Part shown: positions 1-10,617 of the stretch, piece after piece
How positions within the stretch are numbered: the stretch's first letter is position 1
How the letters are laid out: each line of letters opens with the position of its first letter
NCBI RefSeq assembly: GCF_004379255.2
Contig: NC_056044.1
Location: forward strand, 8,720,001-8,784,000
DNA from: Salvia splendens
Taxonomy: Eukaryota; Streptophyta; Magnoliopsida; Lamiales; Lamiaceae
Length of the DNA: 64,000 nt
Reading direction: 5' to 3'
Translations under genes and position numbers: made by a program
The notes under the pieces: generated by a model
Databases searched by the model: none
What the model was told of the DNA's origin: nothing
What the model saw: only the letters and a program-made list of their open reading frames with translations

Positions 1-608
1 CCCTGTTCAACGATCAGTGCAATGGCGTTGGTCCCGCCATCAGTTTCGTCGCCAAAGGCAACCAACACAATATCGGATACTATTTGGCGGATGGGATATA
101 CCCAAACTGGCCCGTCTTTGTGAAGACAATCAAGCATCCGCTCGGACAAAAGAAGACATACTTTGCGAGCCGTCAGGAAGCAGCGCGCAAGGATGTGGAG
201 CGGACATTTGGTGTGCTCCAGAGTCGATGGGCGGTAGTGAAGGGTCCTGCACGGCAGTAGTATATTCCCAACATCGGCGATGTCATGTACGCATGTATTA
301 TAATGCACAACATGATTGTCGAAAATAAAGCTGCAGAACTGACTCAGTGGACCAATGAAGATGATACGGGTGTAGGTCCAAGTCACGGCGTGGCCACCGC
401 GAATGTGAATATGAGGGTACCTCATGGAGAGGTCGAGCGGCCAACATGCGGCAAACAGATGCACATGTTCGACTTCAGCACGATATTATCGAAGAGGTTT
501 GGACGCGAGGGGTTGACGTTGATGTGAAGTCCTAGTGACGTGACAGGAGGTGCTTTTGGGAAGTCCTAGTGGATGTCCGAGTGGGACATCCGTGCATTGG
601 AGATGCTC
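1..608 (+). pseudogene. PIF/Harbinger transposase, 3' part, decayed
   Basis: Reading from base 3, the translation matches the C-terminal half of plant PIF/Harbinger (DDE_Tnp_4, ALP1/HARBI1-like) transposases: SPLF-type FNDQ, then GYYLADGIYP, then AARKDVERTFGVLQSRW, then MYACIIMHNMIV. An in-frame TAG at 258-260 interrupts it, and the frame slips near 440: the tail DIIEEVWTR is readable only in another frame. The element ends at 608 with GATGCTC followed by TAA (609-611), the expected 3-bp target-site type. The 5' half lies outside the window. It is about 80% similar by eye to the copy at 22207-23583 but belongs to a separate insertion. The domain family is clear; the function is lost. Confidence 0.88.
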
Positions 609-610
609 TA

Positions 611-800
611 AACACGCCAACCAAGTAGGCGTATTATATGATTTAAAGACGCCAACACACATGACGTTTTTTATTTAAACACGCCAACCAAGTGGGGGTG
701 TTACACTTTAAACTGTATTTGTATAAAATAAGACGAAATTGTATAGCATTTTTACTTAATAACACGCCAACAAGGGTGACGTTTTTCCCATATATGGAAG
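611..800. repeat. Degenerate ~33-bp repeat array upstream of SRP9
   Basis: Four related units begin near 612, 647, 679 and 762. Each has ACGCCAAC followed 6-12 bases later by GGCGT, GACGT or GGTGT, so each is an imperfect inverted repeat (clearest in the first unit, ACGCC...GGCGT). The first three units are contiguous and end in an AT-rich stretch closing with TTTAA. The array directly abuts the Harbinger end and lies about 200-380 bp before the SRP9 start codon. It may be promoter sequence or a mobile-element remnant. Confidence 0.6.
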
Positions 801-991
801 AAATAACAAAATGAGTACATTTTTGTTATTCTAGTTGTAGACTACCCCCACGGATCGGATTTTCTCTGCGGTAATCTCCCCAAAACCTCGCATAATTCTC
901 CCGGCGATCGATCCGTTTGACCCCGTCTGGGTTTTGCAAACCCTAATTGCACATACAGAGTGAAAGAAGCTGAATCCTCACTTTTCTGATC

Positions 992-3900
992 ATGGTTTAC
1001 ATTGAATCATGGGACGATTTCGTGGAAAAGTCCGTCCAATTGTTTCGATCCGATCCCGAAAAAGTATTTCTCTTCACCTCAACTATGCTGCACTCATATC
1101 ATTTGTATTCCATGATATCTAACTGACGGATATCCTTTTAATGGGTGCCACAGACTCGTTATGCTATGAAATACAGGCATTGTGATGGAAAATTGGTGCT
1201 CAAAGTCACCGATGATAGAGAGGTCAAATTTCTGAATACTTTAACATTTATGTTTGTTTTCGAATTTTTGGTGCTAGCGAATCTTACAACTGGTAATCGA
1301 TTTTTGAATTCAAAGTGAAACGAATGGTGAGAAAAATTTCATGCCAGAGATATCATATGCTGTCTATTTCTGGGAGTGATGAAATTATTCTTGAAGATGT
1401 ATTCATTGATTAAGGTGTTTGGGGAAGTTCTTATAGCTGTAAGTTACTATAATGGATAAGCTTCAGCAGCATTACTTCGCAATTATGTCACACTTATATC
1501 CTTAAGAGAAAGTACAACTTCAACCAGCTTGGCACATTTCGGGTTTAAATTTTAAAAGATCTTCAAATATGTTCAGCTATGTCCTTAGGACGTTAAAATC
1601 TAGTTGGTGTTTAGATCTTTTAACATCCCTTTGAAATGTGACTGGCCTTCTGGTTATTTGCATGTGATTCAATATGTACTGTGTAGATTGTAATCACTTA
1701 TTGAACTGTAAGTGCGTTCAGGTGCTTAGACTGTTAGACTCACCTATATCATAGGTGAAGTATATATAGATTTGAAAAATCAGATGATCAAGTAAATTAC
1801 CATTTGCTTTAAAATTTAAACTGGCTTCTGGTCCTCAGGCAGACCTATTTCTTGGAACATGCAATCCTGTATCTTACATGGAATTTATAATCATCTTGTG
1901 ATCCAGTAATTTACCACAAACATTCGATATGCTGACCTCATAATGGATGAGCCTTCAGCTTTAACTAAGATGCCTGTACCAGAAGTTTGGACACTTGCTA
2001 TGCACATTTCATACTAGAAGTGCCCCCTGACAGGGGTTAGATGAACCTTAGATGCAGCATGCAAAATTGTGTTGGCTCATGAAATTCCAGTAGCAGTTAG
2101 AATGAATCTATCATGCTGATTGGGTCAGTGTTTAGTCATGCACATGGATGGAAAAGTATTAGGTGATTTCGTTTTATGAGTGCTATCTTATTTGATTAAT
2201 GTATATTTATTATTTAAGGGTCCTTTTGTAGGTGTTCAATTTTCTTAGTAACTTGGCATATTTTTTTTGCACTCGAGTTTCCATTTACGAGCACTAGATT
2301 ATTACACTGATAGGGCAAGATGATTGTGATGTTATTTGGAGGTCGGTTGTATCATTCCGAGTGGGTTCTTTCTTTGTCTAGATTTACTAATCGTCTAATC
2401 CCCTTACCTTATAATATATACTTAAACCGTCCATAAGGTGAAAGATCTTTCTTACTCGTTGTGCATTCAGTTTGAATGTGTGATTATCATATCTAAATTA
2501 GCTTACCTTGCACTTGATAGATTTGTCAACTAAAAAATCTTGAAGATGCTTGAGATTTTAGAATTTAGCTGAATATGGCTGGCTACTTGTATTTGTTACC
2601 ACAATTTTAAGATTAGAACTTACTGAGTGGAATGTGAAAATCTATGTCAAGAACGATGATCAGTAATTTCTTTATTTCTTTTCTTTCAGTGTATCAAATT
2701 TAAGACAGACCAAGCTCAGGATGCAATATGGCTGGCTACTTGTATTTGTTACCACAATTTTAAGATTAGAACTTACTGAGTGGAATGTGAAAATCTATGT
2801 CAAGAACGATGATCAGTAATTTCTTTATTTCTTTTCTTTCAGTGTATCAAATTTAAGACAGACCAAGCTCAGGATGCAAAGAAGATGGAGAAGTTCAATA
2901 ACATCTCCTTTACTTTGATGGCTCGGGGACCTGATGGTAATGTCTTGGCCCATTATTTTCCGTCATCTAGCTGCCTTTGTCTAGGGATAAGGGTTGATAT
3001 AAATTACTATGAGTTTAGGTGCATTCATTATACCTGTAATGTAAGTTAATAAATCAGGACAGAAAACATACGCAATTTTTGTAGATTATGAATTCAGAGG
3101 TGGTGTAAGAGTTAAGATTGGAAATTATGTTAGTAGCTTTACATGATTATCCATTAAAAAGGCACAGAGGGTCTCCTAATCTGCAATTTATGTGCCTTTT
3201 GAGTGTGTGTGATAGAATGAATTATGTTGCCACGATCGTTGCTAACTCTTTTGTGGAATAGTCTGTAGGCATCTCCTTCATCTTTTGTACTCCCTCCGTT
3301 CCACGTTACTTGAGGCGTTTCTTTACGGCACGAAATTTAAGAAAGTTGTGTTTAGTTAGTTAAATAAAGTAGAGGAGGGAATAAAGTAAGAGAAAAAAGA
3401 GAGAGTAAAGTAAAAGAAAGAATAAAGTAGGTGTGATTAGATGTTTTGTTTTTAGTCAAAAAGAGAGAGTAAAGTAAAAGAAAGAATAAAGTAGGTGTGA
3501 TTAGATGTTTTATTTTTAGTCAAAAAGAGAAATGACTCAAGTAACTTTGGACAACCCAAAAAGGAATACGACTCAAGTAACTTGGGACGGAGGGAGTATT
3601 TTATTAATTTCTTATATAGGAACTTCCTGCTGTCAATTGTTTTTTTAAGTGTAGGTGCGTTCATACCTGCAACATGAGTTAATGATTCAGGATAGAAAAT
3701 ATACACAATTTATGTAGATTATGAATTCAGAGGTGGTGACAGAGTTAGTATTGGAAATTATTTAAGTAGCTTTACAAGGTTAATATAAATTATGAGCGTA
3801 GGTATGCCCATTATACCTGTAATGTATAATAATCCCGGACAGAAAATGTATGCAATTTATGTAGATTGTGAATTTAGAGGTAGAGTCAGAGTTAAGATTG

Positions 3901-5663
3901 GAAATTATGTTAGTAGCTTTACATGATTATCCATTAAAAAAGCACACAGGTCCCGGTCACCTAATCAGCAATTTTGCATTCGTTCTGAGAGTGTGATAGA
4001 GTGAATTGTTATCTCCCTATGATATGAAGTGAAAGGCGGACGGATCATATACTCTCGATAATATGTTGACATAAGTAGCATATTGGTCAGCAGCCATGAT
4101 TAGGGAAACACATGAACTGAAATTTGATAGAACATTGAATGTAAACTGAAATGAACAATGATAATCCTCTTATGAGGCCCTACGGTAAAATAAACTACTC
4201 TCAATACTTCCCATTCTTTCAAACCTTAAGGGACCTATATATACTATAGGAACTAAAGATAAAAATTACTATAATTACTTGATGTAACTTCCCATTAACT
4301 TCAAATAACTACCCGTTAGTTTAATCCAAGCAATGATATAACCCTACCGAATGTTGCCACGGTCTGCTAACTCTTTTAAGGAATAGTCTGCAGGCATCTC
4401 CTTCATCCATGGTACTCCCTCCGTCCCTCTATAGTAGGGTCATTTCTTTTCGGCACATGGATTTAAGAAAAAATGTTTTAAGTAAAATGGTTTTAAGAGA
4501 GGTAAGTAAAGGGAGAATAAAATAGAAAAGAAAAAGATAGAGTGATGAAGAGAGTAAAATAAGAGAGGGAAAATGTATTGCTTTTTGCCAAAAAAGGAAA
4601 TGACTCAGCTACAGTGGACAATCCAAAAAGGAATACGACTCAACTAAAGTGGGACTGAGGGATTTTATTTTATAGGAACTCTCTGCCGTCATTTTTTTAA
4701 TGTTATAGGCTATTATGAATCTATGATCCAATATTATTATGGAGATCGGTAGATAATGATCTTCAAAATTTTCTTAGACCTGTGATTTTCAGGTCTTGGG
4801 ATGCTACTTCCTTCTCTATAGCCCTTCAGCATTAGCAAGGAACATGATTATAGTACCTATAAATAAATAAAAAATGAATTTATTTTTGAAAACACAGTCA
4901 ATTTTCATGGAAAATGCCACATAGAAATATGGAATCAAGATTGAGGATGACACCATTCATTGGGTAAAGGTATAAGTTAGGTCTTTGATAGTCCACTTCA
5001 GGTAGACGATTTTGTGCCAGAACTTCTGCTACGTTTTAATATTTTGTGCTCTACTCTAGTAAAAATGTTTTTTGTGAAATGTATAAGATACTATGGATCT
5101 GTGATCCGTTTTGGGTTTCATTTTGGAATGTGTTTGTACTGTGATTAATAGTAGGTTATTTGAAATATTTTGGATAAAGAACAACGTTTTGGAAGAAACT
5201 ATTGGAGAGTGTTTTAGTTTATTCTTTTATTAGTTGTGTTTGTGTTGGAGAGTACAGGATGTCTTAATTAGTCTCACTTGTTCGGGTTGTTAATATAAAA
5301 TGATAAAACCCCCAATATAAAATGTTACACTTGTTCCTGATTGAAAAGTATAATTAGACTCCTTTCTCGCTAATCTCTTTGCTTTTCTGTAGAGCTGCTA
5401 CAAATATGAACTCGCTAGAGTTTTCTGTTTATACCATTAGTTTTAGTGTTAATTGCGATTTGGATTCTGATTGTAGTAAAAACGGTATGCAAGCAAGAGG
5501 TTGTAGTAAAATTTGCCACATCCTATTTGTCTGTTTCCATTCATTCTCATCTTAGAATAATTTGAAAATTATGTGTCTGTTTCCAGCCGACATAACTGAA
5601 GGTGGAGGAAAAGAACAAGTTGAAGCACAGGCACCAAGGAGAGGAAGGGGAAGGAAGCAATAG
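992..5663 (+). CDS. SRP9: Signal recognition particle 9 kDa protein (SRP9), 4 exons
   Basis: SRP9 pairs with SRP14 to bind the Alu domain of SRP RNA and slow elongation while a ribosome is targeted to the ER. Exons are 992-1063, 1154-1222, 2843-2936 and 5587-5663. All three introns are GT-AG, and the sum is 312 nt, giving 103 aa, the usual plant length. The product starts MVYIESWDDFVEKSVQLFRS. Exon 2 encodes TRYAMKYRHCDGKLVLKVTDD, the conserved RNA-binding core. Exon 3 encodes CIKFKTDQAQDAKKMEKFNN, and the C-terminus is basic (RRGRGRKQ). The splice frame is 0/0/1. Intron 2 contains a duplicated copy of the exon-3 start (2690-2724). Intron 3 is 2,650 bp and filled with repeats and MITEs. The reading frame is intact, so the gene looks functional; expression cannot be judged here. 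Confidence 0.95.
2572..2877 (+). repeat. 153-bp tandem duplication spanning intron 2/exon 3 of SRP9
   Basis: Bases 2572-2724 and 2725-2877 are direct copies that appear identical. Each copy carries about 118 bp of intron end, the polypyrimidine tract, the AG acceptor and the first 35 nt of exon 3. Only the second copy continues into the rest of the exon and its donor. The first copy therefore supplies a second, equally good acceptor (AG at 2688-2689). Apparent identity suggests a recent event. Confidence 0.95.
2996..4020 (+). repeat. Three diverged copies of a ~130-bp module in SRP9 intron 3
   Basis: Related blocks start near 2996, 3650 and 3780. Each runs from a TAGGTGCATTCAT-like start through GGACAGAAAA, TTTATGTAGATTATGAATT and GAGGTGGTG to GGAAATTATG and TAGTAGCTTTACA. 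The text after copies one and three (ATGATTATCCATTAAAAA, then a GTGTGATAGA stretch) is also duplicated. A related flank (GTTGCCACG, CTAACTCTTTT, GGCATCTCCTTCATC) precedes both MITEs, at about 3228-3285 and 4352-4410. The intron therefore grew by repeated local duplication combined with MITE insertion. Confidence 0.8.
3290..3596. mobile_element. Stowaway-type MITE
   Basis: It is flanked by TA (3288-3289 and 3597-3598) and has CTCCCTCCGTTCC / GGGACGGAGGGAG terminal inverted repeats. It contains a tandem duplication of about 67 bp (the AAGAGAGAGTAAAGTAAAAG block near 3393-3527). It sits in SRP9 intron 3. Confidence 0.9.
4415..4664. mobile_element. Stowaway-type MITE
   Basis: The 5' end is CTCCCTCCGTCCCTC preceded by TA (4413-4414). 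The 3' end is eroded (GGGACTGAGGGATTTTA). It is the second MITE in SRP9 intron 3, and its left flank is a duplicate of the flank of the first. Confidence 0.8.
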
Positions 5664-5708
5664 TATTACGATTCATCAGCATCTGCCTCCCCAACGTAAG
5701 AAACCATT

Positions 5709-5820
5709 CTGTGAGACATGGTTTAATTTAGTTATAATTTATTTCATGTGAGATGCAAAGAATTTTGGTTTAATTTAGTTATGATTTATTTCATGTGAGA
5801 TGCAAAGAATTTTGGTTTAT
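5709..5820. repeat. ~49-bp tandem duplication downstream of SRP9
   Basis: The block GGTTTAATTTAGTTATAATT...GATGCAAAGAATTTT occurs twice in direct succession with one or two differences, just past the SRP9 stop codon. It falls in the probable 3' UTR or immediate downstream region. Confidence 0.8.
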
Positions 5821-6240
5821 TCCTATTATTGAAGATAACAGTGCGTGAAATGGCTTTGGTAACTTCATTTCACTGATACTTTTGTTGTCGCAAACTTTAC
5901 CCCCTGCTGCTTCGCTCATCTTCTTAAAAATAGTTGAAAGCCCCGATGAATTTGTTTGTTTTTTTAGAACCGATTTTAAGAAGAATGAAATCGCAATACA
6001 TTAAATTCATAGTACAAGTTTGCATCTTAAGTTAAAGATTATCATAAAATCTTTAATTTTATGCAGCAATCATAAGAATAAATTTGAAACAGATAAATTA
6101 TAGTACTAAGTACTATTGAAAGTTCTAAAAATTTTATCTTGTCTCCTTAGGTCATCTTCTAACCATTTGCACCAAATTCAATTCCATTTTTGAGTATATG
6201 TTATATTAAAAAGTGATTTTACTCCAATCATTTATATTAA

Positions 6241-7572
6241 GAGTAAAGGTCAAAATTGGTCCTAAATATAAGGGCAAAATATGAATTTAGTCCAAGATAT
6301 TCACTTTTTGAAAATTGACTTTTAAACATTTGAAATTGTTGTCGAAGTGGTCTTGTTTGACGGAACTATCAATTTCTGACGGTCAACACTCAATTAATGA
6401 TTTTTTGACTTAATTAGTATAATGATGCATAATAATTTAATACTAAAACTGAAAGAAAATTAAAAAAAAAATCAAAACTGGAGCCTCCGCTCCAGAAATC
6501 TACGTTGCTGCCTATCTCGGCCCCCCAAATCAGCCCCATCATCTGCTGCCTCAAGATCAGCAAGCCCCGAAAAGGGGAAACACACGAATATCACTATGGA
6601 GCGTGGCGAGGAGATCACCGACTACTTCCAAGGCCAGAGATTCAAATAGGTCTGGATTTAGAGAAAAGTCAAAACCTCCCACAAATTCCATCTCCTCAAC
6701 TCGCCAAAAATCAACCACACACATCTCTACACATAAGGCAGCACCGTGGCGAAAATTTAAAGGGGAGAGAGATTGAATTGTTGAGCAGCGGCGGACAGTT
6801 AAGGTTCCAGAAATTGATTAGAGAAAGATATGAATTTGGGTAAGATTGATTGAGAAGGAGGGAGAGAAGGGAGGGCATTGATGGTGGAGCTGGAAGATGG
6901 AGACGGAGACGAAGACGAGGACGGAGAGAGGATGACAATGGGCTGGACCGAGGCAAGAACAACGACGATGAGGTCGTGGAGCAGCAATATTGCTCGTTGA
7001 CGAGCAGGCAGAGGCGACGGAAGGGAAACCATCTTCCGGCAATAGTGTCGGCATCGACGTAGAGATAACAACGCCGGACCACCGAGAAGAGAGAGAGATG
7101 AGCAGGACCAAAAGGAATGGGGTTGATGGCGACAACAATGGTGGACGACGGCGGTATTGATCTCGGATAACAGTAATGCTGAGAAACACACTATGACAGC
7201 GAGTTATGGAGGAGCCAGCATAGAGAGAGAAAGATGCGAACACACTGAGCGCCAGAGAGAAGAAGAGAGAGAGAGTCCAATTTGGGAAGAATGAAGGAGA
7301 GTTGGAAGAGAAGGAAGAAGAGAGAGAGAGTCGATTTTGGAATTTCTTAGCAATTTAAAAAAAAATTGAATTTTGTTTAATTATGCATTAGTATATTAAT
7401 TAAGTTAAAAAATCATTAATTGGGCGCTGACCGTTAGTTTTTGACGGAACTATAAAAAAGGACCACTTCGACAACGATATCAAATGTTTAGGACCCGATT
7501 TTTAGAAAGTTAATGTTTTTGACCAAATTCGTATTCTGGCTCTTCGTTTAGCACCAATTTTATCCTTTATTC
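6241..7572. mobile_element. Non-autonomous Mutator-like element with long terminal inverted repeats
   Basis: The ends are GAGTAAAGGTCAAAATTGGT (6241-) and its imperfect complement ending CCTTTATTC (7572). Inverted similarity runs about 200 bp from each end (6241-6440 against 7375-7572). Both sides carry the same 9-bp flank, TTATATTAA (6232-6240 and 7573-7581), the target-site length of Mutator elements. No transposase is present. The interior (about 6480-7350) is much more GC- and purine-rich than the termini, with overlapping Arg-, Ser- and Leu-rich open frames that look compositional. It could be a captured host fragment (Pack-MULE), but its source is not recognised. Confidence 0.88.
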
Positions 7573-7922
7573 TTATATTAAACTTAAATTCTACACCATT
7601 TTTTAGTATATCTATCATGATAGATATAAAATATTACCGAAGAAGCTAAGAAGATACGAGCGTTTGGATTGTAAAAACGTACATTTGTGTTCCTATAGAG
7701 GAACTATGATGAGTTGTGCGAATTAATAAAATTATGGATACATATGTTTATGAGGTGGAGCATATATACTGGGAGGTGAATGTCGTCGTAGATTTCTTGG
7801 CGAAACAAGCATGTTCAAGTACAAGATACTTCATTCATGTCTTTCAATCGAATATGTAGGGATCAGATCACTCTGAATTCACTGTTTACCAAGACATCTT
7901 TTGTATTAAGTTGAGAGATGAT

Positions 7923-8457
7923 TAGGGGTGAGAAAAAAACCGGAAACCGAATATCCGAACCGAACCAAACCGAAATTTTGAAATTCGGTTCGGTTATTTC
8001 GGTTTGGTTTGGTTTTGAAAATTTAAAAATTTCGGTTTTTCGGTTCGGGTGAAGAAAAAACCGAAAAACCGAATAACCGAATTATATATATATTCTATTA
8101 ATTTAATATATTATATTATATATAATATATAGTATATCCTTTTAATAAATTCTACTATATTATATATATTATATGTATTATTAATTTTATATTTATATAA
8201 ATATTCTATTAGTAGTATATAAAAATAAAATAAATTACACACATATATATATTAATATTATATTTATTTTTTCGGGTTTTTCGGTTTTTCGGTTTTGTTC
8301 GGTTTTTTCGGTTTTTTAAGTTCGGTTTTCGGTTTTTCGATTTTGGTTTTTTGGTTTTTCGGGTTCGGTTCGGTTTGGATTTTGACCTAAATTCGGTTTT
8401 TCAGTTTTGGTTCGATTTTGACAAAAAACCGAACCGAAACCCGAATGCACACCCCTA
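7923..8457. mobile_element. hAT-like non-autonomous element, copy 1
   Basis: The termini are TAGGGGTG...CACCCCTA and the target-site duplication is a perfect 8 bp, GAGATGAT (7915-7922 and 8458-8465), as expected for hAT elements. Both subterminal zones are packed with CGGTTT/AAACCG repeats, and the centre is AT-rich (TATATA runs at about 8080-8260). There is no transposase. Confidence 0.9.
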
Positions 8458-8465
8458 GAGATGAT

Positions 8466-9690
8466 AAATTTCTCAAAACAATAGACCAAGATACAAAATG
8501 TATACACGATTACCAATACAAGATACAACTGGAACACTAACTACACTTAAGTCTTCACTGACTGAAGTCCAAGTTGTCCAACTTATATCACCTGCACACT
8601 AATTAAACCGTTAGTAATACAAGAACAACATATCTTTAATACTAAAACAATACACGGTAATAATTAAGAAAACATAAGATTAGGAATATATGGCTCAGGT
8701 TGCACAACAACTGCACCAGGCCAAGAACCTTATCAATCTCATCCGACAGTCACAAGATGAACACCGTAGGATAGCCTGAACTAGAAACCCTAGGGTTTAA
8801 CCGATTATCGCACACCACAACCTTCTCAACACTAGGATGTCACAACACTCGCAATGAATTCGCACACACGTCTCAAGAACACAAGGATCTCTTGTATCTC
8901 ACCAAAAGGACCGAAGAAATCTCATATTCAATTTCGACATAAATGAAATGTGGAATTCTTGAGTAGTCTACTTCCCTTCGAATGAGAAATTCCTTAATTC
9001 TTAATTAGATTAAAAAATGAAATTAAAGAATATAAGAATACCTGGAATTCAAATTCATAAGGGATAATTCTTCTGTTTTATTGGATGGAATTTCAATATA
9101 TTAAATCTATAAGAATTACAAAGTCTAACTTTTTGAATAAAAAAAAAGTTAGAACTTAATTTAATGGATTATCTATTTTGGAAGTTCAATCGTGGAATTT
9201 ATTTCTTTATCCAACTTACCAGGTCGAACACAAAAGTTCAACCAGGCATCGGAACTCGCAAAACAACCCAGAGGTTGCTTCAGCTAGAGATTAATCCGTT
9301 CAAACTCACTAATAGGAGAGAAGGAATGGCCGCAAGAGATGACCGGAGATGGTTACAAAAGAGAGAGAGAGAGTTCTAGAGAGAAGTGAGAGAAGTAGAA
9401 ACCTTACCACGAGAGAGAGCATGAGTGAATAATTAAGTGGGAGTGAACCGTCTCCCACTTAACACTCACACATCAAGCATAGACTGTATTCAACGGCCAA
9501 GGAGCGTGATTCGGGTGGAGTGCCCACGTGGCGGCCATCGATGAAGCCTTAGGAAAGTAATGGGGTCATCACATAACATTTGGGCCGGATGCCTAATTCA
9601 ATTAAGCTGAACCCAGTTGGAAATGTTCATTGTATAAATTCCACAAAATATATTTGTGTTTTTATGCTTCCTCGAACTGCAAGAGGTATG
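8466..9690. other. No gene seen; probable old retroelement debris
   Basis: No frame encodes a recognisable protein. Short stretches (AACCCTAGGGTTTAACC near 8788; GTGGGAGTGAACC / GTCTCCCACTTA at 9438-9461, a small inverted repeat) look like LTR or leader remnants but cannot be assigned. Confidence 0.5.
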
Positions 9691-9734
9691 CTACGCCCAA
9701 TGGCGGATCCAGAACATGGAATCTGTGGGGTCGA

Positions 9735-9735
<1 letters not shown>

Positions 9736-9801
<66 letters not shown>
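9736..9801. repeat. (AAT)n microsatellite, about 21 units
   Basis: An uninterrupted ATA/AAT trinucleotide run lies directly against the left end of a Stowaway MITE. Confidence 0.97.
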
Positions 9802-9803
<2 letters not shown>

Positions 9804-10039
9804 CTCCCTCTGTTATAAATGAGTTACTTTTATTTTTTGGGATGTCCCACCATAAGTGAGTCATTCCCTTTAAAGCAAAAAATCTTCTCTCTTACTTTAT
9901 TTTCTCAAATATTGTATTCTTTTCACTCCTTTGCTTTTTTCTATCTCATACTTTACCTTCTCCACTTTAACTCTTTAAAAATTAATTCCTTAAATCATAT
10001 GTCCAAAAGAAATGATTCGCTTACGACGGATGGAGGGAG
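9804..10039. mobile_element. Stowaway-type MITE
   Basis: CTCCCTCTGT...GACGGATGGAGGGAG with TA on both sides. It was inserted beside the AAT microsatellite. Confidence 0.88.
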
Positions 10040-10617
10040 TATAATATTTAAATAATTATTTAAAAATCATTATATTTTAAGTAGTCACTGAATATTTGTA
10101 TATACCATAGCCATTAAAATTCTTAGTACCAAATATTTTAATAATAGTTTCAAAAAATGAGTAAACAAAAAATATAATGAAATTGTAGTTGATGAAACGA
10201 AAATTATAAAAATAATTATGCTTAGTTAATCCACAAAATGAGCCAACCTCTTTAATTAAATACTATAGCTACAAACATTTTTGGTGGCCCAACAAATTAG
10301 AATAAAATAGGCCCAAATATTTCAATCATTTAACCTTATTAAAGCAACCATTGTCCTTCTCATCCTTCCAACATAAGATCCCTGAAATTTCTGCAACCCT
10401 TCCCCTTATCTCTCTCTCCTCTATTCTTATTAGTATTGTTCCTTTCTCCTTTTATTTTTTGAAAAAGGCACAAGGCTTCGGGTAGAGTTGAAGCTGCCGT
10501 GGGGTCGGAGACGGAACTGCACCAGGTCAAAGGTCGAAGATGATATTTTCCGGCAGTGTTCAGTGGACCGCCGATGGAGTCGGCCGACCCCACCTGGATC
10601 CGCCGCTGGCTACGTCT

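Larger units (their letters stand above)
9699..10608. mobile_element. Inverted-repeat element with a probable 9-bp target duplication
   Basis: The left end AATGGCGGATCCAG is matched by the complement of the right end, CTGGATCCGCCGCTG. A GGGGTCG motif is also mirrored inside each end (about 9728 and 10587). The flanks GCTACGCCC (9690-9698) and GCTACGTCT (10609-10617) agree at 7 of 9 bases, consistent with an aged Mutator-type insertion. It contains an AAT microsatellite and a Stowaway MITE. The family is an inference. Confidence 0.55.

Noticed and set aside
6711..7243. Four overlapping open frames on both strands inside the Mutator element
   Set aside because: Ser/Pro/Leu- or Arg-rich translations of a purine-rich stretch, in several frames at once, with no start context or domain.
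9580..9859. Open frames with long Asn or Ile runs
   Set aside because: Translation of the AAT microsatellite.
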